Source of the DNA: Dechloromonas sp. CZR5
GTDB taxonomy: Bacteria > Pseudomonadota > Gammaproteobacteria > Burkholderiales > Rhodocyclaceae
DNA: 64,000 nucleotides
Direction of reading: 5' to 3'
Assembly: GCF_008711155.1 (NCBI RefSeq)
Contig: NZ_VUYQ01000005.1
Coordinates: 248,001-312,000 of the forward strand
The notes below the pieces were generated by a model. The model searched no databases. It saw only the letters and a list, made by a program, of their open reading frames with translations, and had not been told where the DNA came from. Of the stretch, positions 27,084 to 36,998 are shown in pieces; position 1 is the first letter of the stretch; every line of letters starts with the position of its first letter. The position numbers were made by a program, and so were the translations under genes.

Positions 27084-28718
27084 TCAGGGGGCTGCCGCCT
27101 GGCAGTTGTCGCGGCCGTTGGCCTTGGCATGGTACAAGGCTTGATCGCTGCGTTTGTAAATGTCCTCCGGGGACATACCTGTCTCCCAGGTTGCCAGGCC
27201 GATGCTGAGCGTGACCTTGCCCTTGGGGGCCGTGGCGTGCGGCCAGGCTGCCGCCGCGACACGCTGGCAGAGGGTTTCTCCCAGCATTTGTGCGTCGCGC
27301 TGGGTGGTATTGGGCAACAGGATGGCGAACTCTTCGCCGCCGATCCGGGCGCAGAAATCGTTGGTGCGCTGAACGTGCGCTTCCAGTGCCCGGGCGATGT
27401 TCTGCAGGCAGGTATCTCCGGCCGGGTGGCCGTAATGGTCGTTGTATTTCTTGAAGTGGTCGACGTCGATCAGGAGCAGTGCAAACGAGGGGCCTCCCCG
27501 GTTGGCGCGGGCGCTTTCCTCGGTCAGGCGCTGGTCGAAATACCGTCGGTTGCCCAGGCCGGTCAGCGGGTCGCGCAATGCCTGCGCGGCCAGGGTCCGG
27601 TTGGCTTCCTCCAGAGCCTGGGTGCGCTCGGCCACCCGGTGCTCCAGATCGCCGGTGTAGTCCAGCAGGCGCTTTTCCATGAGCAGGAAGGCTTGCCCGA
27701 GGCGTCCGATTTCATCGTTTCCGGGGGCTATGGTCATGGCATGTTGGCTGCGCCCGTCGACTGCTTCGACATAGCTCAGCAGCGACATCAGATCGGCGGT
27801 CATGTTGCGCAGGACCTTCTGTAGCAGCAAGGCGGTCAGCAGGAGGGACAGAACGATGGCGCCGGCCATCAGCCAGCGGAGTTGTGACAGGGGTTGTTCG
27901 GCGTAATCGAGGTCGGTGAGTACCACCAGCACCCAGTCGAAGTCGGGAATGTGGCGGTAGATGGCGTCCTGGTGATGCTGCAGTTTGGTATCGATGAACT
28001 TGATGCTGCCACAGCATCCGTCGCCGTTTTGCATGTCCTTTCTGCCGGCCAGGTCGTCGAGGACGATCTGCTTCAGCGATTTGCCGGAGCGATGTTCCAT
28101 CGGCTCATCGCCGTCGCTTCGGCGCTTGCCGGCAAAAACGATATGGTTGGTTTTCCGGTCGATGATGAAAAAATCCTCCGAGTCGCTGCTCGAGGGGAGC
28201 GCAACGTCCAGATGATCGAGTTCTAGCAAGGGCGGAAGGTGGCGGCTGTCGAGATAGCGGACGCGCACCCGTTCGTTGCCCACGATCTCGGTCCACGTCA
28301 TGCACCGTTGGTCATCGCCCGAGCGGATCTCACGGTAAGGGTCTGCTTGCTGCAGGAAGTAGTTGTAGCCCAGTGCGACGATGGCTCTGCCGCAAGCGTC
28401 TTGCAAGTTGGTGCTGGCGGACCCGCCGCGGGAAAGGCGGACGCTGTTTTCGGGCTCGTGTTGTGCAGGAGCCCCGACGGGCGACGGCACCGGCATGGCG
28501 GCATTTCCCTGCAGATAGGCGCGGGCGCTGATGCTGATCATGTTCTGCAGCATGCTGTGCATGCCGTAGGCCGAAAACTCCATTTCCCGGTGCGCTATGG
28601 CATAAATGCGCTGCTCGATCAGAAAGAACGTGACAACAGTCGCTGTTCCGCAACACAGCAGCAAGGTCAGTAAAACCCCGGAGAGGAGCTTTTTCCGATA
28701 GCTCAAGCGGCTGAACAC
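27084..28718 (-). CDS. Membrane diguanylate cyclase with periplasmic sensor domain
   Basis: A 544-residue inner-membrane enzyme making cyclic di-GMP. A first helix (about 12-34) is followed by a Cache-like periplasmic domain (about 35-270) with several Cys residues (DACGRA, DDQRCMTW, GDGCCGSIKF). Then come a second helix (about 275-297), a HAMP domain and a short coiled coil. The GGDEF domain (about 380-540) has ARIGGEEF and an RxxD inhibitory site (RTND) five residues before it. The start is GTG with GGAG 9 bases upstream. It lies 16 bases after the REC-EAL gene and is the last gene of the chemosensory operon. Confidence 0.9.
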   Translation of the reverse strand: MFSRLSYRKKLLSGVLLTLLLCCGTATVVTFFLIEQRIYAIAHREMEFSAYGMHSMLQNMISISARAYLQGNAAMPVPSPVGAPAQHEPENSVRLSRGGSASTNLQDACGRAIVALGYNYFLQQADPYREIRSGDDQRCMTWTEIVGNERVRVRYLDSRHLPPLLELDHLDVALPSSSDSEDFFIIDRKTNHIVFAGKRRSDGDEPMEHRSGKSLKQIVLDDLAGRKDMQNGDGCCGSIKFIDTKLQHHQDAIYRHIPDFDWVLVVLTDLDYAEQPLSQLRWLMAGAIVLSLLLTALLLQKVLRNMTADLMSLLSYVEAVDGRSQHAMTIAPGNDEIGRLGQAFLLMEKRLLDYTGDLEHRVAERTQALEEANRTLAAQALRDPLTGLGNRRYFDQRLTEESARANRGGPSFALLLIDVDHFKKYNDHYGHPAGDTCLQNIARALEAHVQRTNDFCARIGGEEFAILLPNTTQRDAQMLGETLCQRVAAAAWPHATAPKGKVTLSIGLATWETGMSPEDIYKRSDQALYHAKANGRDNCQAAAP

Positions 28719-28734
28719 GGCGAATGCTCCGGAA

Positions 28735-29946
28735 TTACTCGCGGCGCTTGATCAGGTAGGCCAGCATCTCCTGTTTCGGGAGCGGGCGGCTGAAGTAATA
28801 ACCCTGTCCGATGTCGCAATTGAGGTTGCGTGCCAGGCGCCAGTCCTCAAAATCCTCGACGCCTTCGGCGACCGACGTCAGCTCGAGTTCCTGCGAAATG
28901 TTGATTGCCGCCGTCAGGATGGACAGCAATTTCTGGTCTGTCGTCACCGCGTGCACAAAGGATCGGTCGATCTTGAGCTCGGTAAAGGGGCATTTGGCCA
29001 ATTGCTTCATCGACGAATAGCCGGTCCCATAGTCGTCCATGGCGATGCCGAAGCCCTTGATGCGCAAGCGCGTCAGCGTGCTGAGACAGGCCTTGAGATT
29101 GGACATGACCGAGGTCTCGGTGACTTCGAAGGTGAGTTGTGCCGCGGGTATGTTCGTTCGTTCGAGCTGCGCGGTGATTTTGTCGACCAGGTCATGCTCG
29201 CTGAGCAGCGGGACGGGGAGGTTCATGCTGGCGCAGAATCCGGGGAGATGGACGCTCGCCTCCTTCAGGAACTCCAGCGTGGTAGCGAGTTGGAAAAGGA
29301 AGTGCGGAAGCGCCAGCGGGCCGTTCTCGATATGCTCGAGGAAGGCGGCCGGCGGCACCATCCCGTGCTTGGGGTGTTGCCAGCGCGCCAGGACCTCGGC
29401 CCCGACGATCCGGTCATCGACCAGGGATATCTTGGGCTGGTAGTAGGCAATGATCTCTCCCGATTGCATGGCGTTGGCGAACTCGTCGCTGAACAACGGG
29501 GGGAAGGTGCCGTGCTGGCGGGAAATGAACTGATGGTGGCTCGGGTCGTACGGCTTGAGGGCCCGGTACAGGCAGTCGGAGGTGATGGGCTTGGGCAGGA
29601 TGGCGACCAGTTCGAGCTCGCTGCCGGAAACGATTTCCCGCACCGAAGACAGCAGGCTGCTGTCGAGGCCGCTCATCACGCCAACATACAGTTTGCCGCT
29701 GAAGGATTTCTCGACGGCATCCAGTAGTTCGACACCGTCAAGCACCGGCATGTTGAGGTCGGTCAACAGGAAGTCGATGAGCTGCCCTTGCATCAGCTGA
29801 TCGAGCGCCTGCTGGCCGTTTTCGGCCAGCAAAATATTGGTGAAGCCGATTTCCTGCAATATCCGGCGGCACTCGAAGCGCATGCTCGACGAGTCGTCGA
29901 CCACCATCGCGGTGCGTCCTTGCCATTGGGTAAGCGCTATGTTCAT
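28735..29946 (-). CDS. Response regulator with EAL phosphodiesterase domain
   Basis: A 403-residue REC-EAL protein (RocR/VieA-like layout) that would hydrolyse cyclic di-GMP under control of phosphorylation. The receiver (about 10-130) has VVDDSSSM and the phospho-acceptor in FLLTDLNMPVLDG. The EAL domain (about 150-395) keeps the catalytic set: EVLARW, the Asn in SMNLPVP, the Glu in FEVTETSV, DDYGTGYSS, LKIDRSFV and VAEGVED. A strong AAGGAG site precedes the ATG. It lies 10 bases after cheB, so CheA is a plausible phosphodonor. It opposes the GGDEF gene that follows. Confidence 0.92.
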   Translation of the reverse strand: MNIALTQWQGRTAMVVDDSSSMRFECRRILQEIGFTNILLAENGQQALDQLMQGQLIDFLLTDLNMPVLDGVELLDAVEKSFSGKLYVGVMSGLDSSLLSSVREIVSGSELELVAILPKPITSDCLYRALKPYDPSHHQFISRQHGTFPPLFSDEFANAMQSGEIIAYYQPKISLVDDRIVGAEVLARWQHPKHGMVPPAAFLEHIENGPLALPHFLFQLATTLEFLKEASVHLPGFCASMNLPVPLLSEHDLVDKITAQLERTNIPAAQLTFEVTETSVMSNLKACLSTLTRLRIKGFGIAMDDYGTGYSSMKQLAKCPFTELKIDRSFVHAVTTDQKLLSILTAAINISQELELTSVAEGVEDFEDWRLARNLNCDIGQGYYFSRPLPKQEMLAYLIKRRE

Positions 29947-29956
29947 GGGGGACTCC

Positions 29957-31018
29957 TTAAGCCGCGCAGATCAGAGAGGGGATGTCGCTCAGCGGGACCA
30001 CTCTCTGGGCAGAACCGAGCTCGATGGCCACCTTGGGCATGCCGAAGACGACACAGGACGCTTCATTCTGGGCGAAGGTACGGGCGCCGCTGGCCAGCAT
30101 TTCGCCAAGACCGCGGGCACCGTCGTCGCCCATGCCGGTCATGATGATTCCCGTGGCGTTGCTACCGGCGCTGACGGCGACGGAACGAAACAGCACATCG
30201 ACCGAGGGCTTGTGGCGGGAGACCAGGGGGCCGTCGCGCACTTCGGCAACGTATTGCGTGCCGCTGCGGTTGAGCATCAGGTGCTTGCCGCCGGGCGCGA
30301 TCAGGGCCAGCCCGGCGACCAGGCGGTCGCCGTTGCTCGCTTCCTTGACTTCGATCTGGCTGTTTTGGTCGAGGCGGCGGGCGAACGAAGCGGTAAACGC
30401 TTCCGGCATGTGCTGGACGACGACGATGCCCGGGCAGTCGCGGGGCAGGCGGGAGAGGACGTACTCCAGTGCCTGCGTGCCTCCGGTCGACGTGCCGAGC
30501 GCGACGACGCGCTCCGTGGTGCGAAACATGGCGCGACCGGTCGGTGCCGACAGCATCGCATCCGCACTGAGTTTTTGCGGGGCCTGCGGGAGAGGCGGCG
30601 CCAGGTTGTTCAGACGGGCGCCGGCGGCGGCCCGCACTTCGTCGATCAACTGGCGCGCGGCATCGCTGAGAAAGTCGCGCAGGCCGACCTTGGGCTTGGT
30701 GACGATGGATACCGCCCCGGCTGCCATCGCGTCGAGCGTCACCGGCATCCCGGCTTCGGCCAGCGACGAGCAGATGATCACCGGCGTCGGGTGTTCCTTC
30801 ATGATCTTGCGCAGGAAACTGAGGCCATCCATGCGCGGCATCTCGATGTCGAGAATGATCACGTCGGGCCAGTGGCGGTTGAGTTTTTCCATCGCGAACA
30901 AGGGGTCCGGCGATGCCGCGATGACCTCGATGTCGTGCGCCTTGGCCAGAATGCCGCTCAGCACTTCACGAACGACGGCCGAGTCGTCGACGATATGGAC
31001 GGTGATTTTCCTATTCAT
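29957..31018 (-). CDS. cheB: Chemotaxis protein-glutamate methylesterase/glutaminase
   Basis: Demethylates and deamidates chemoreceptors during adaptation; activated by CheA phosphorylation. The 353-residue protein has a receiver ([27 protein letters not shown]), a linker and a CheB esterase domain. The latter carries the catalytic Ser in [13 protein letters not shown], His in [15 protein letters not shown] and Asp in [11 protein letters not shown]. The start overlaps the cheR stop by 8 bases, so the opposing adaptation enzymes are translationally coupled. Confidence 0.95.
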   Translation of the reverse strand: MNRKITVHIVDDSAVVREVLSGILAKAHDIEVIAASPDPLFAMEKLNRHWPDVIILDIEMPRMDGLSFLRKIMKEHPTPVIICSSLAEAGMPVTLDAMAAGAVSIVTKPKVGLRDFLSDAARQLIDEVRAAAGARLNNLAPPLPQAPQKLSADAMLSAPTGRAMFRTTERVVALGTSTGGTQALEYVLSRLPRDCPGIVVVQHMPEAFTASFARRLDQNSQIEVKEASNGDRLVAGLALIAPGGKHLMLNRSGTQYVAEVRDGPLVSRHKPSVDVLFRSVAVSAGSNATGIIMTGMGDDGARGLGEMLASGARTFAQNEASCVVFGMPKVAIELGSAQRVVPLSDIPSLICAA

Positions 31019-31832
31019 GGTTGACTCTCTTGCGATACAGCGATGGGCGGATCGGAACCAGGGGGGTGTTCAGGCCGGTCAGTGTTTCGGCGTGGCTGAT
31101 CACCAGGACGCCGTCGTCTTTCAATTTGTCGCAAACCTGCGCAAGGAGGCTTTCCTTGGTCGAGGGATTGAAGTAGATCATCACGTTGCGCAGGAAGATC
31201 ACGTCGAACAGACCGATTGCGCTGCGTTCGCACTGGTTCAGGTTAAGTTGCTGGAAGCGCACCCGGCGACAGATCTCGGGCGCGACCATCAGCATGCCGC
31301 GGTACTCGTCGCGTCCCCACAGGAAATAGCGCTGTATGAAATTGGGCGGCAGCTTGCGCACCTCGTCGCGCGGATAGATCGCGTTGCGGGCTTCTTTCAG
31401 CACCTCGGTATTGATGTCGGTTGCCAGGATTTCGAAGGCGCCTTTGTCGCCCAGCGCTTCGGTCAGCGAAATGGCCGCCGAATAGGCTTCCTCGCCGCTG
31501 GAGGCCGCGGCCGACCAGACGCGGAAGGGCTGTCCCTCCGTCTGGCGGGTGCGGGCGAATTCGCCCAGCCACTCGAAGTGCCCGGGTTCGCGGAAAAAAT
31601 AGGTCTCGTTGGTCGACAGGGCATTGATGACGTGTTGCCGTTCCTCTTCGGATTCCGGTGCGCTGACCAGTTTCCAGTATTCGGAAAATCCGCTGAATCC
31701 GAGCTGGTTGACCCGTTTGGCGAGACGGGCCTCGACCATCGCCTGCTTGCTGGGCGCCAAGTCCACGCCCGACGCCTCGTACATGAAGCGGCGTATGCGC
31801 AGAAAGTCGGCTTGGGTCAGCGGATTGGACAT
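31011..31832 (-). CDS. cheR: Chemotaxis protein methyltransferase
   Basis: Methylates receptor glutamates using S-adenosylmethionine. The start at 31832 gives 273 residues and avoids overlap with cheW; the frame is open 25 codons further upstream. An N-terminal helical domain ([21 protein letters not shown]) is followed by the methyltransferase core with the SAM motif [28 protein letters not shown] and [11 protein letters not shown]. It lies 22 bases after cheW. Cytoplasmic, acting on the receptor tips. Confidence 0.94.
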   Translation of the reverse strand: MSNPLTQADFLRIRRFMYEASGVDLAPSKQAMVEARLAKRVNQLGFSGFSEYWKLVSAPESEEERQHVINALSTNETYFFREPGHFEWLGEFARTRQTEGQPFRVWSAAASSGEEAYSAAISLTEALGDKGAFEILATDINTEVLKEARNAIYPRDEVRKLPPNFIQRYFLWGRDEYRGMLMVAPEICRRVRFQQLNLNQCERSAIGLFDVIFLRNVMIYFNPSTKESLLAQVCDKLKDDGVLVISHAETLTGLNTPLVPIRPSLYRKRVNHE

Positions 31833-31854
31833 GATGCTCGGCTTGAAGTGACGT

Positions 31855-32406
31855 TCACGGGGTTTCGCCGGCGAGGGCATCGCTCCAATGGGCTCTGGAC
31901 ACTTCATCGGCGAGCTCGCTCAATTCGTTGACCGACAGCGCCTTCTGCACGTTGAGCAGGATGACGAAGCGGCCGGCAACGGTGGTGATGCCCTGGATGA
32001 ATTCGCTGCGCAGGCGCGTGCCGAAGGATGGCGCCGGTTCGATGGCGTCGAGCGGGATTTCGACCACCTCGCGCACCCCGTCGAGCAGGATGCCGAGCAG
32101 GGAGAAGGCGTCGTTGCCTTCGATGCTGAGAATGGCGATGCAGGTCCCCGGCTTGATCTCGCTCAGCGGGCGGCCGAAGCGGGCCGAGAGGTCGACGACC
32201 GGGACGACGGCGCCGCGTAGGTTGATGATGCCGCGGATGAAGACCGGCATCATCGGAACGGTGGTGATTTCTTCGTATTCGATGATCTCGCGGATATGGT
32301 GGATGCTGATGGCGAACATTTCGTCGCCGAGGACGAAGGTGACGCAATGCGCGACACCTTCGCCGCCATCGTTGGCGGGCACGCGGCCGTTTTCGTGCAT
32401 GCTCAT
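31855..32406 (-). CDS. cheW: Chemotaxis coupling protein
   Basis: Couples receptors to CheA. A 183-residue single CheW-like SH3-type domain: CVTFVLGDEMFAISIHHIREIIEY, the PVFIRGIINLRGAVVPVVDLSARFG segment and GILLDGVREVVEIP are typical. An N-terminal extension of about 18 residues is polar. It lies between the second receptor gene and cheR in the operon. No receiver is fused, so it is CheW rather than CheV. Confidence 0.94.
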   Translation of the reverse strand: MSMHENGRVPANDGGEGVAHCVTFVLGDEMFAISIHHIREIIEYEEITTVPMMPVFIRGIINLRGAVVPVVDLSARFGRPLSEIKPGTCIAILSIEGNDAFSLLGILLDGVREVVEIPLDAIEPAPSFGTRLRSEFIQGITTVAGRFVILLNVQKALSVNELSELADEVSRAHWSDALAGETP

Positions 32407-32419
32407 GGCTGCGCTCCTT

Positions 32420-34081
32420 TCAGAAGCGGGAGAATTTGCCGGCGATACCGAGGTCGCCGCCCTCTCCGCCCGTTTCGAAGGGGCGCGGCGCGGCGCCGGG
32501 CTTCACATTCGTCGTGAAGCGCTGGCCGCTTTCCCGCAGCGTGCCGTTGGCGAGCTTGAACTGTTCCATCAGATCGCGTAGCTGCATGGCGGACGAACTG
32601 ACCTCTTCGGCCGTGGCGCTCAATTCCTCGGCGGAGGAGGAGGTGGTCTGCATGGTCGCGCTGATCTGCGTCATGGCCTGATTGATCTGGCGGATGCCGG
32701 TAGCCTGTTCGCGCGAGCCGGCCGCGATTTCCTGAACCAGCGTGGCGGTTTGCTGGATGCCCGGCAGCATTTCGCCGAGCTGGCCACCGGCCTTTTCGGC
32801 CAGTCCGACCGAACGGCCGGCCAGGTCGCCGATCTCGCGGGCAGCGACCTGCGAGCGTTCGGCCAGTTTGCGTACCTCGACGGCTACCGTGGCAAAGCCC
32901 TTGCCGTGTTCGCCGGCGCGGGCGGCCTCGATGGCGGCGTTGATCGCCAGCAGGTCGGTCTTGTTGGCGATGTCGTTGATGACGGTGATGCGGCCGGCGA
33001 TTTCCTTCATCGCATGCACCATGTTGTCGACAGCCTGGCCGGTTTCGGTCGCGTTGCCGGCGGTCTTGCTGGCAATGCCGTCGGCGATCTTGGCGTTGTC
33101 GGTGTTCTGGCTGACGGTGGCCGACATCTCTTCGACCGAGGCGCTGGTCTGTTCGACGCTGGCCGCCTGCTGCACCGCGCTGGAGGACAGCGAAGTGGCG
33201 GTGAGGGCCAGTTGCTCGGAGGCCGAGCTCAGGTTGGAGGACATGAAGCGCACTTCGTTGAGTACGCCGGCCAGGCGCTGCACCATGCCGGAAAAGGCGA
33301 ACATCAGGCTGTTCTGGTCGTTTTGCCTGAGCGCGATCTGCAGGCTGAAGTCACCTTGGGCGACCTTCTCGACGATGTTCTTCACCTCGCTGGGGTCGCC
33401 GCCGAGCGTATTGCCGATCGCGCGGATGATGGCCCAGGCAATCAAGGCCGGCAGGGCGGTCGCAATCGCCGCTACCGCCATCAGCATGCTGCGCATCGAG
33501 GCGACATCGGCTTTCAGCTCGGCCGAGGCCTGGTTGTTCAGATCACTCTCCTCCTTGACCAGATCGCGCAGCGTCGTGTTGAGGGCGGCGTTGGCGGGTG
33601 AGGCATTCTTTTCCAGATACAGCTTGGCTTCTTCCTCTTTTCCTTCCTGGTCGAGTGCCAGCACGCGATTGGTCGCTGCAAAGGCGATCGGTCGCTGCTG
33701 GGTGATCCGGGCGACCAGTTCGCGTTCCTTGCTGCTCATCTGGTTGGCATATTTGTCGAAGAGCTTGAACAAGTCGCTTTCCGCTTTCAGGTAGATCGCT
33801 TCGGACGCTTGCAGTTTTTCCGTCGCGCTGGCGCGTTTGGCCGCATCGTCGCGGTCCAGCAAGGCTTGCCGGTACTGGACGCGCATTTCCTGCACGGCAT
33901 CCAGCATTTGGGCGGCCGTGGTGGCTTCCGGCGTATTGACCTCGACGATGGTCGTCAATGAGGCAGTCAGGCTGGCCATACCCATGATCGCAAACATGCC
34001 GAGGCCGATCAGGGCAGTAATGGCAAGACCGAACCCCAGCATCAGGCGATGGGCGACTTTCATATTGCTGGCGATACTCAT
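32420..34081 (-). CDS. Methyl-accepting chemotaxis protein with four-helix-bundle sensor
   Basis: A 553-residue inner-membrane receptor. The start at 34081 ([18 protein letters not shown]) has GGAGG nine bases upstream; the open frame continues to 34513 inside cheA. The first helix (about 12-35) is followed by a periplasmic 4HB_MCP domain (about 36-190), a second helix (about 192-212), HAMP and the signalling domain with [26 protein letters not shown] tip at about residue 380. The C-terminus lacks a tethering pentapeptide. Its place between cheA and cheW suggests it is the dedicated receptor of this system. Confidence 0.93.
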   Translation of the reverse strand: MSIASNMKVAHRLMLGFGLAITALIGLGMFAIMGMASLTASLTTIVEVNTPEATTAAQMLDAVQEMRVQYRQALLDRDDAAKRASATEKLQASEAIYLKAESDLFKLFDKYANQMSSKERELVARITQQRPIAFAATNRVLALDQEGKEEEAKLYLEKNASPANAALNTTLRDLVKEESDLNNQASAELKADVASMRSMLMAVAAIATALPALIAWAIIRAIGNTLGGDPSEVKNIVEKVAQGDFSLQIALRQNDQNSLMFAFSGMVQRLAGVLNEVRFMSSNLSSASEQLALTATSLSSSAVQQAASVEQTSASVEEMSATVSQNTDNAKIADGIASKTAGNATETGQAVDNMVHAMKEIAGRITVINDIANKTDLLAINAAIEAARAGEHGKGFATVAVEVRKLAERSQVAAREIGDLAGRSVGLAEKAGGQLGEMLPGIQQTATLVQEIAAGSREQATGIRQINQAMTQISATMQTTSSSAEELSATAEEVSSSAMQLRDLMEQFKLANGTLRESGQRFTTNVKPGAAPRPFETGGEGGDLGIAGKFSRF

Positions 34082-34104
34082 GATGACCTCCACTGGGATG
34101 TGCG

Positions 34105-36252
34105 TTAAATGGGGCGTGTTGCCGAGTTGGCGAGGGCGATGCTGTGTTCGGTCAGGCTCGCCTGGCGTTGTTCGACTAGGCGATCCTCCCGCTTCAGGGC
34201 AAGCTGGATCAGTTGCGGTATGTCGAGAATCAGCGCGAGGCGGCCGTTGCCCATGATGGTCGAGCCGCTGACGCCGCGCAGCGAGCGGAACAGGCTGCCC
34301 AGCGGCTTGATCACGGCCTGGATGTCGCCGATCAGGCGGTCGACGATGATGCCGGCCGTGGTTTGCCCGAACTGGGCGACGACGACGTATTCCGGCTCGT
34401 CGGAAGGCGGCAGCGAGAACAGTTCGCGCAGGCTGATGTAGGGAATCCAGGTGTCGCGCAGCCATATCTGCCGGGTTTCGCGCGAAATCTGCTGGCTGGG
34501 CATGTCCATGCATTCGGCCATCATGTCGAGCGGCAGGACGAGCGACGAGCCGCCTACCTCGACGTGGAAGCCGTCGATGATCGCCAGGGTCAGCGGCAGG
34601 CGTATGCGCAGCGTGCTGCCCTGGCCGGCGGTGCTCAGGATCTCGATTTCGCCGCGCAGGGCCTCGATGTTCCGGCGCACGACATCCATGCCGACGCCGC
34701 GGCCGGAAATGTCGCTGACCTGCTCGGCGGTGGAGAAGCCGGGTAGGAAGATCAGCTTGTAGACTTCCGGGTCGCTCAGTTGCCGCCCTTCCGCCAGCAG
34801 GCCGCGTTCCTGCGCTTTGGCCAGGATGGCCGCCTTGTTCATGCCGCGCCCGTCGTCGCTGATGTCGACCACGATGGCACCGGTGTCGTGATAGGCCTTC
34901 AGACGGAGCAGGCCGCGAGCCGGTTTGCCTTGTGCCAGACGGCTCTCGGCATCTTCGATGCCGTGGTCGATGGCATTGCGCACGATGTGCATCAGCGGAT
35001 CGGTGAGTTTCTCGATCATCGACTTGTCGATCTCGGTGTCAGCGCCGACGAGATCCAGTTCGATTTCCTTGCCGAGCCGGGCGGAAACGTCGTGCACCAT
35101 GCGCGGGAAGCGGTTGAATATCTCGCTGATCGGGACCATGCGCAGGTTCAGCGCGTCGTCGCGAATGCCTTCGACCAGTTGGCTCAGCACTTCGACCGCC
35201 TGGATCATGTCGCTGTCGGCGGTTTGCTTGGCGCGCATGCGTGAGCTGGCGGTCGAGATGACGAGTTCGCCGACCCGGTTGATCAGGGCGTCGAGCTTGG
35301 CGGCTTCGATGCGGATAAAGCGGCTGCCTTCGACGCGATCGACGCTGCGTCGCTTTTCCTGCGGCACGTTCTGCATCGGTGCCGCTTCGAGGGATGGCAT
35401 CGGTGCCTGAACGGGCGGTGCCGTCGACACGGCGCTGGGCAGGTAGCCGGCTTCCCGCCAGCGCGCCAGATGGGTTTCCGGCGAGCCGCCGTAGCGGGCG
35501 GCGAGCGCGACGAACGCATCGTAGTCGCTGGCCGGCGGCAGGATGTCGATCTCGCTGTCGTCCTGGATGAATTCGAAGGCGGCGGCGATGTCGGCGGCGC
35601 TGGCCTGGCTGTGCAAGGCCAGTTCATTGCTCAGGCGGCAGGTGGTGGGGTCGAAATCCTGCAGCGTGGCGGGCATCTCGAGGCGCGTGTGGATATGGAC
35701 GATGCTGCCGTGCTTGCCGAGATAACGCAGGAAGGAGGCGGGGTCGAATCCGTGTTGGAACAGATCCGGGTGGTAGCGCAGAAACAGGTGCCAGTTGCCG
35801 CTCTCGCTATTTTCCGGCGCGGCGGGGCATGGCGCAGCGGATGCGACGGCCGTTGGCGCGAATTGCGTATGCGCTTCCAGCGCCGTCAGCAGACGCCGGT
35901 GCTCGGCATCTTCCGGGAAGGGGGTGGCGGGTTCGCTCCGGTAATGGGCCAGCATGTGTCGCAGATGGTCGTTGCAGGCGAGCAGCAGCGCGACCAGCGG
36001 TTTGTCGATGGCCAGTTCACCGTTGCGCATGCGGTCGAGCACGTTTTCCATCACGTGGGTGAAGGCGATCAAGCCGTCGAGTGCGAACAGGCCGGCGGAC
36101 CCCTTGATGGTGTGGGCGCTGCGGAACATCGCGCTGAGGTCTTCGGCATTGCTTTCCGGCTGCGCGTCGAGCGAAAGCAGCAGGCTTTAGAGCAGATTGC
36201 TTTGCTCAAAGGCTTCTTCGAAAAAAAGCGCCAGGGCGGATTCGTTGTTCAT
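34105..36252 (-). CDS. cheA: Chemotaxis histidine kinase CheA, interrupted by an in-frame TAA at codon 22
   Basis: Full frame would be 715 residues. The true start at 36252 overlaps the STAS-gene stop (ATGA) and reads [17 protein letters not shown], normal for CheA. Codon 22 (36189-36187) is TAA; the frame then stays open to 34105. Domains: Hpt with phospho-His at codon 47 ([11 protein letters not shown]), a CheY-binding-like region, dimerisation ([18 protein letters not shown]), ATPase ([31 protein letters not shown]) and the CheW-like P5. A 674-residue product could start at ATG 36129, keeping the His but losing Hpt helix A. That ATG has only a weak ribosome site. Nonsense mutation, base error and suppression are all possible. 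Confidence 0.88.
36187..36189 (-). other. In-frame TAA stop inside the cheA N-terminus
   Basis: Read on the minus strand, AATCTGCTC-TAA-AGCCTG interrupts the Hpt helix after residue 21. One base change would restore Lys, Gln or Glu, any of which suits a surface helix position. Sequence on both sides is clean and in frame. Confidence 0.9.
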
Positions 36253-36575
36253 GGCGCACTTTCCTCGGCGGCCTGTGCCGGCAGATCGAGCCCGTAGAGC
36301 GCCAGCAGGGCGTCGACTTCCGGATGGCTTTGGCTCAGCGCAAAGTCGCGCCCCAGATCCTGCGCCTGGCGTGCCAGCATGAGCAGCAACTGCAAGCCGC
36401 AGCTGTCGATGTCGGTGACGGCGTCGAGCGAAACGCGGATGCGCGGGCAGTTGAGCGCCAGAAAAATGTCGTCCTTCAGCGCGTCGACCGTGAAGATGGT
36501 CAAGTCGCCCTGCAGGGTCAGCGTGGCTTCCTGGCCTTCGATGTGGAGCGGGGATTCGATGTCTGCTACTAGCAT
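36249..36575 (-). CDS. STAS-domain protein of the chemosensory operon
   Basis: A 108-residue single STAS domain (anti-sigma-factor antagonist fold). The phosphorylatable-Ser region is VTDIDSCGLQLLLMLARQA (Ser about residue 59). Short STAS proteins beside cheA and cheY occur in some polar bacteria and may act as switchable scaffolds. No partner kinase of the SpoIIAB/RsbW type is in the window. The stop overlaps the cheA start (ATGA), so it is translationally coupled to cheA and lies 40 bases after cheY. Confidence 0.85.
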   Translation of the reverse strand: MLVADIESPLHIEGQEATLTLQGDLTIFTVDALKDDIFLALNCPRIRVSLDAVTDIDSCGLQLLLMLARQAQDLGRDFALSQSHPEVDALLALYGLDLPAQAAEESAP

Positions 36576-36615
36576 GTTTCGTCCTCCGGATAGTTGGGGG
36601 CGGCGAAAGGCGGGC

Positions 36616-36984
36616 TCAGGCCTGGACCAGCTTGGCGACCGCGTCGAGCAGCACGGGCGGCTGGAAGGGCTTGACCACCCAGGCGCGCACGCCGGCGGCC
36701 TTGCCTTCCGCTTTCTTGCTTTCTCCCGCTTCGGTGGTCAGCATGATGATCGGCGTGAAGCGGTAGGCGGCGAGCTGCTTGGCGGCCTTGACGAAGCTGA
36801 GGCCGTCCATCACCGGCATGTTGACGTCGGAGATGATCAGATGAATCTTCTTGCCGTCGAGTTTGCCGAGGGCATCCTTGCCGTCACCGGCCTGGATGAC
36901 CTGATACCCGGCATCCTTGAGTGCAATGGAGACGACGTTGCGGAAGCTTGCTGAGTCGTCCACGACCAGAATGGTTTTATCCAC
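36616..36984 (-). CDS. cheY: CheY-type single-domain response regulator
   Basis: A 122-residue receiver: acidic pair in ILVVDDSASFRN, phospho-acceptor in LIISDVNMPVMDGLSF (about Asp54), Thr in IIMLTTEAGESKK and Lys in AWVVKPFQPP. The start is taken as GTG at 36984 because AGGAAAGG lies just upstream and the result matches CheY length. It would carry the CheA signal to the motor or to another output. It lies 14 bases after the first receptor gene of the operon. Confidence 0.92.
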   Translation of the reverse strand: MDKTILVVDDSASFRNVVSIALKDAGYQVIQAGDGKDALGKLDGKKIHLIISDVNMPVMDGLSFVKAAKQLAAYRFTPIIMLTTEAGESKKAEGKAAGVRAWVVKPFQPPVLLDAVAKLVQA

Positions 36985-36998
36985 GCTGTTTTCCTTTC

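Noticed and set aside
32420..34513. 697-codon version of the second operon receptor
   Set aside because: The first 144 codons lie inside cheA in another frame. The start at 34081 has a ribosome site and gives the normal receptor N-terminus.
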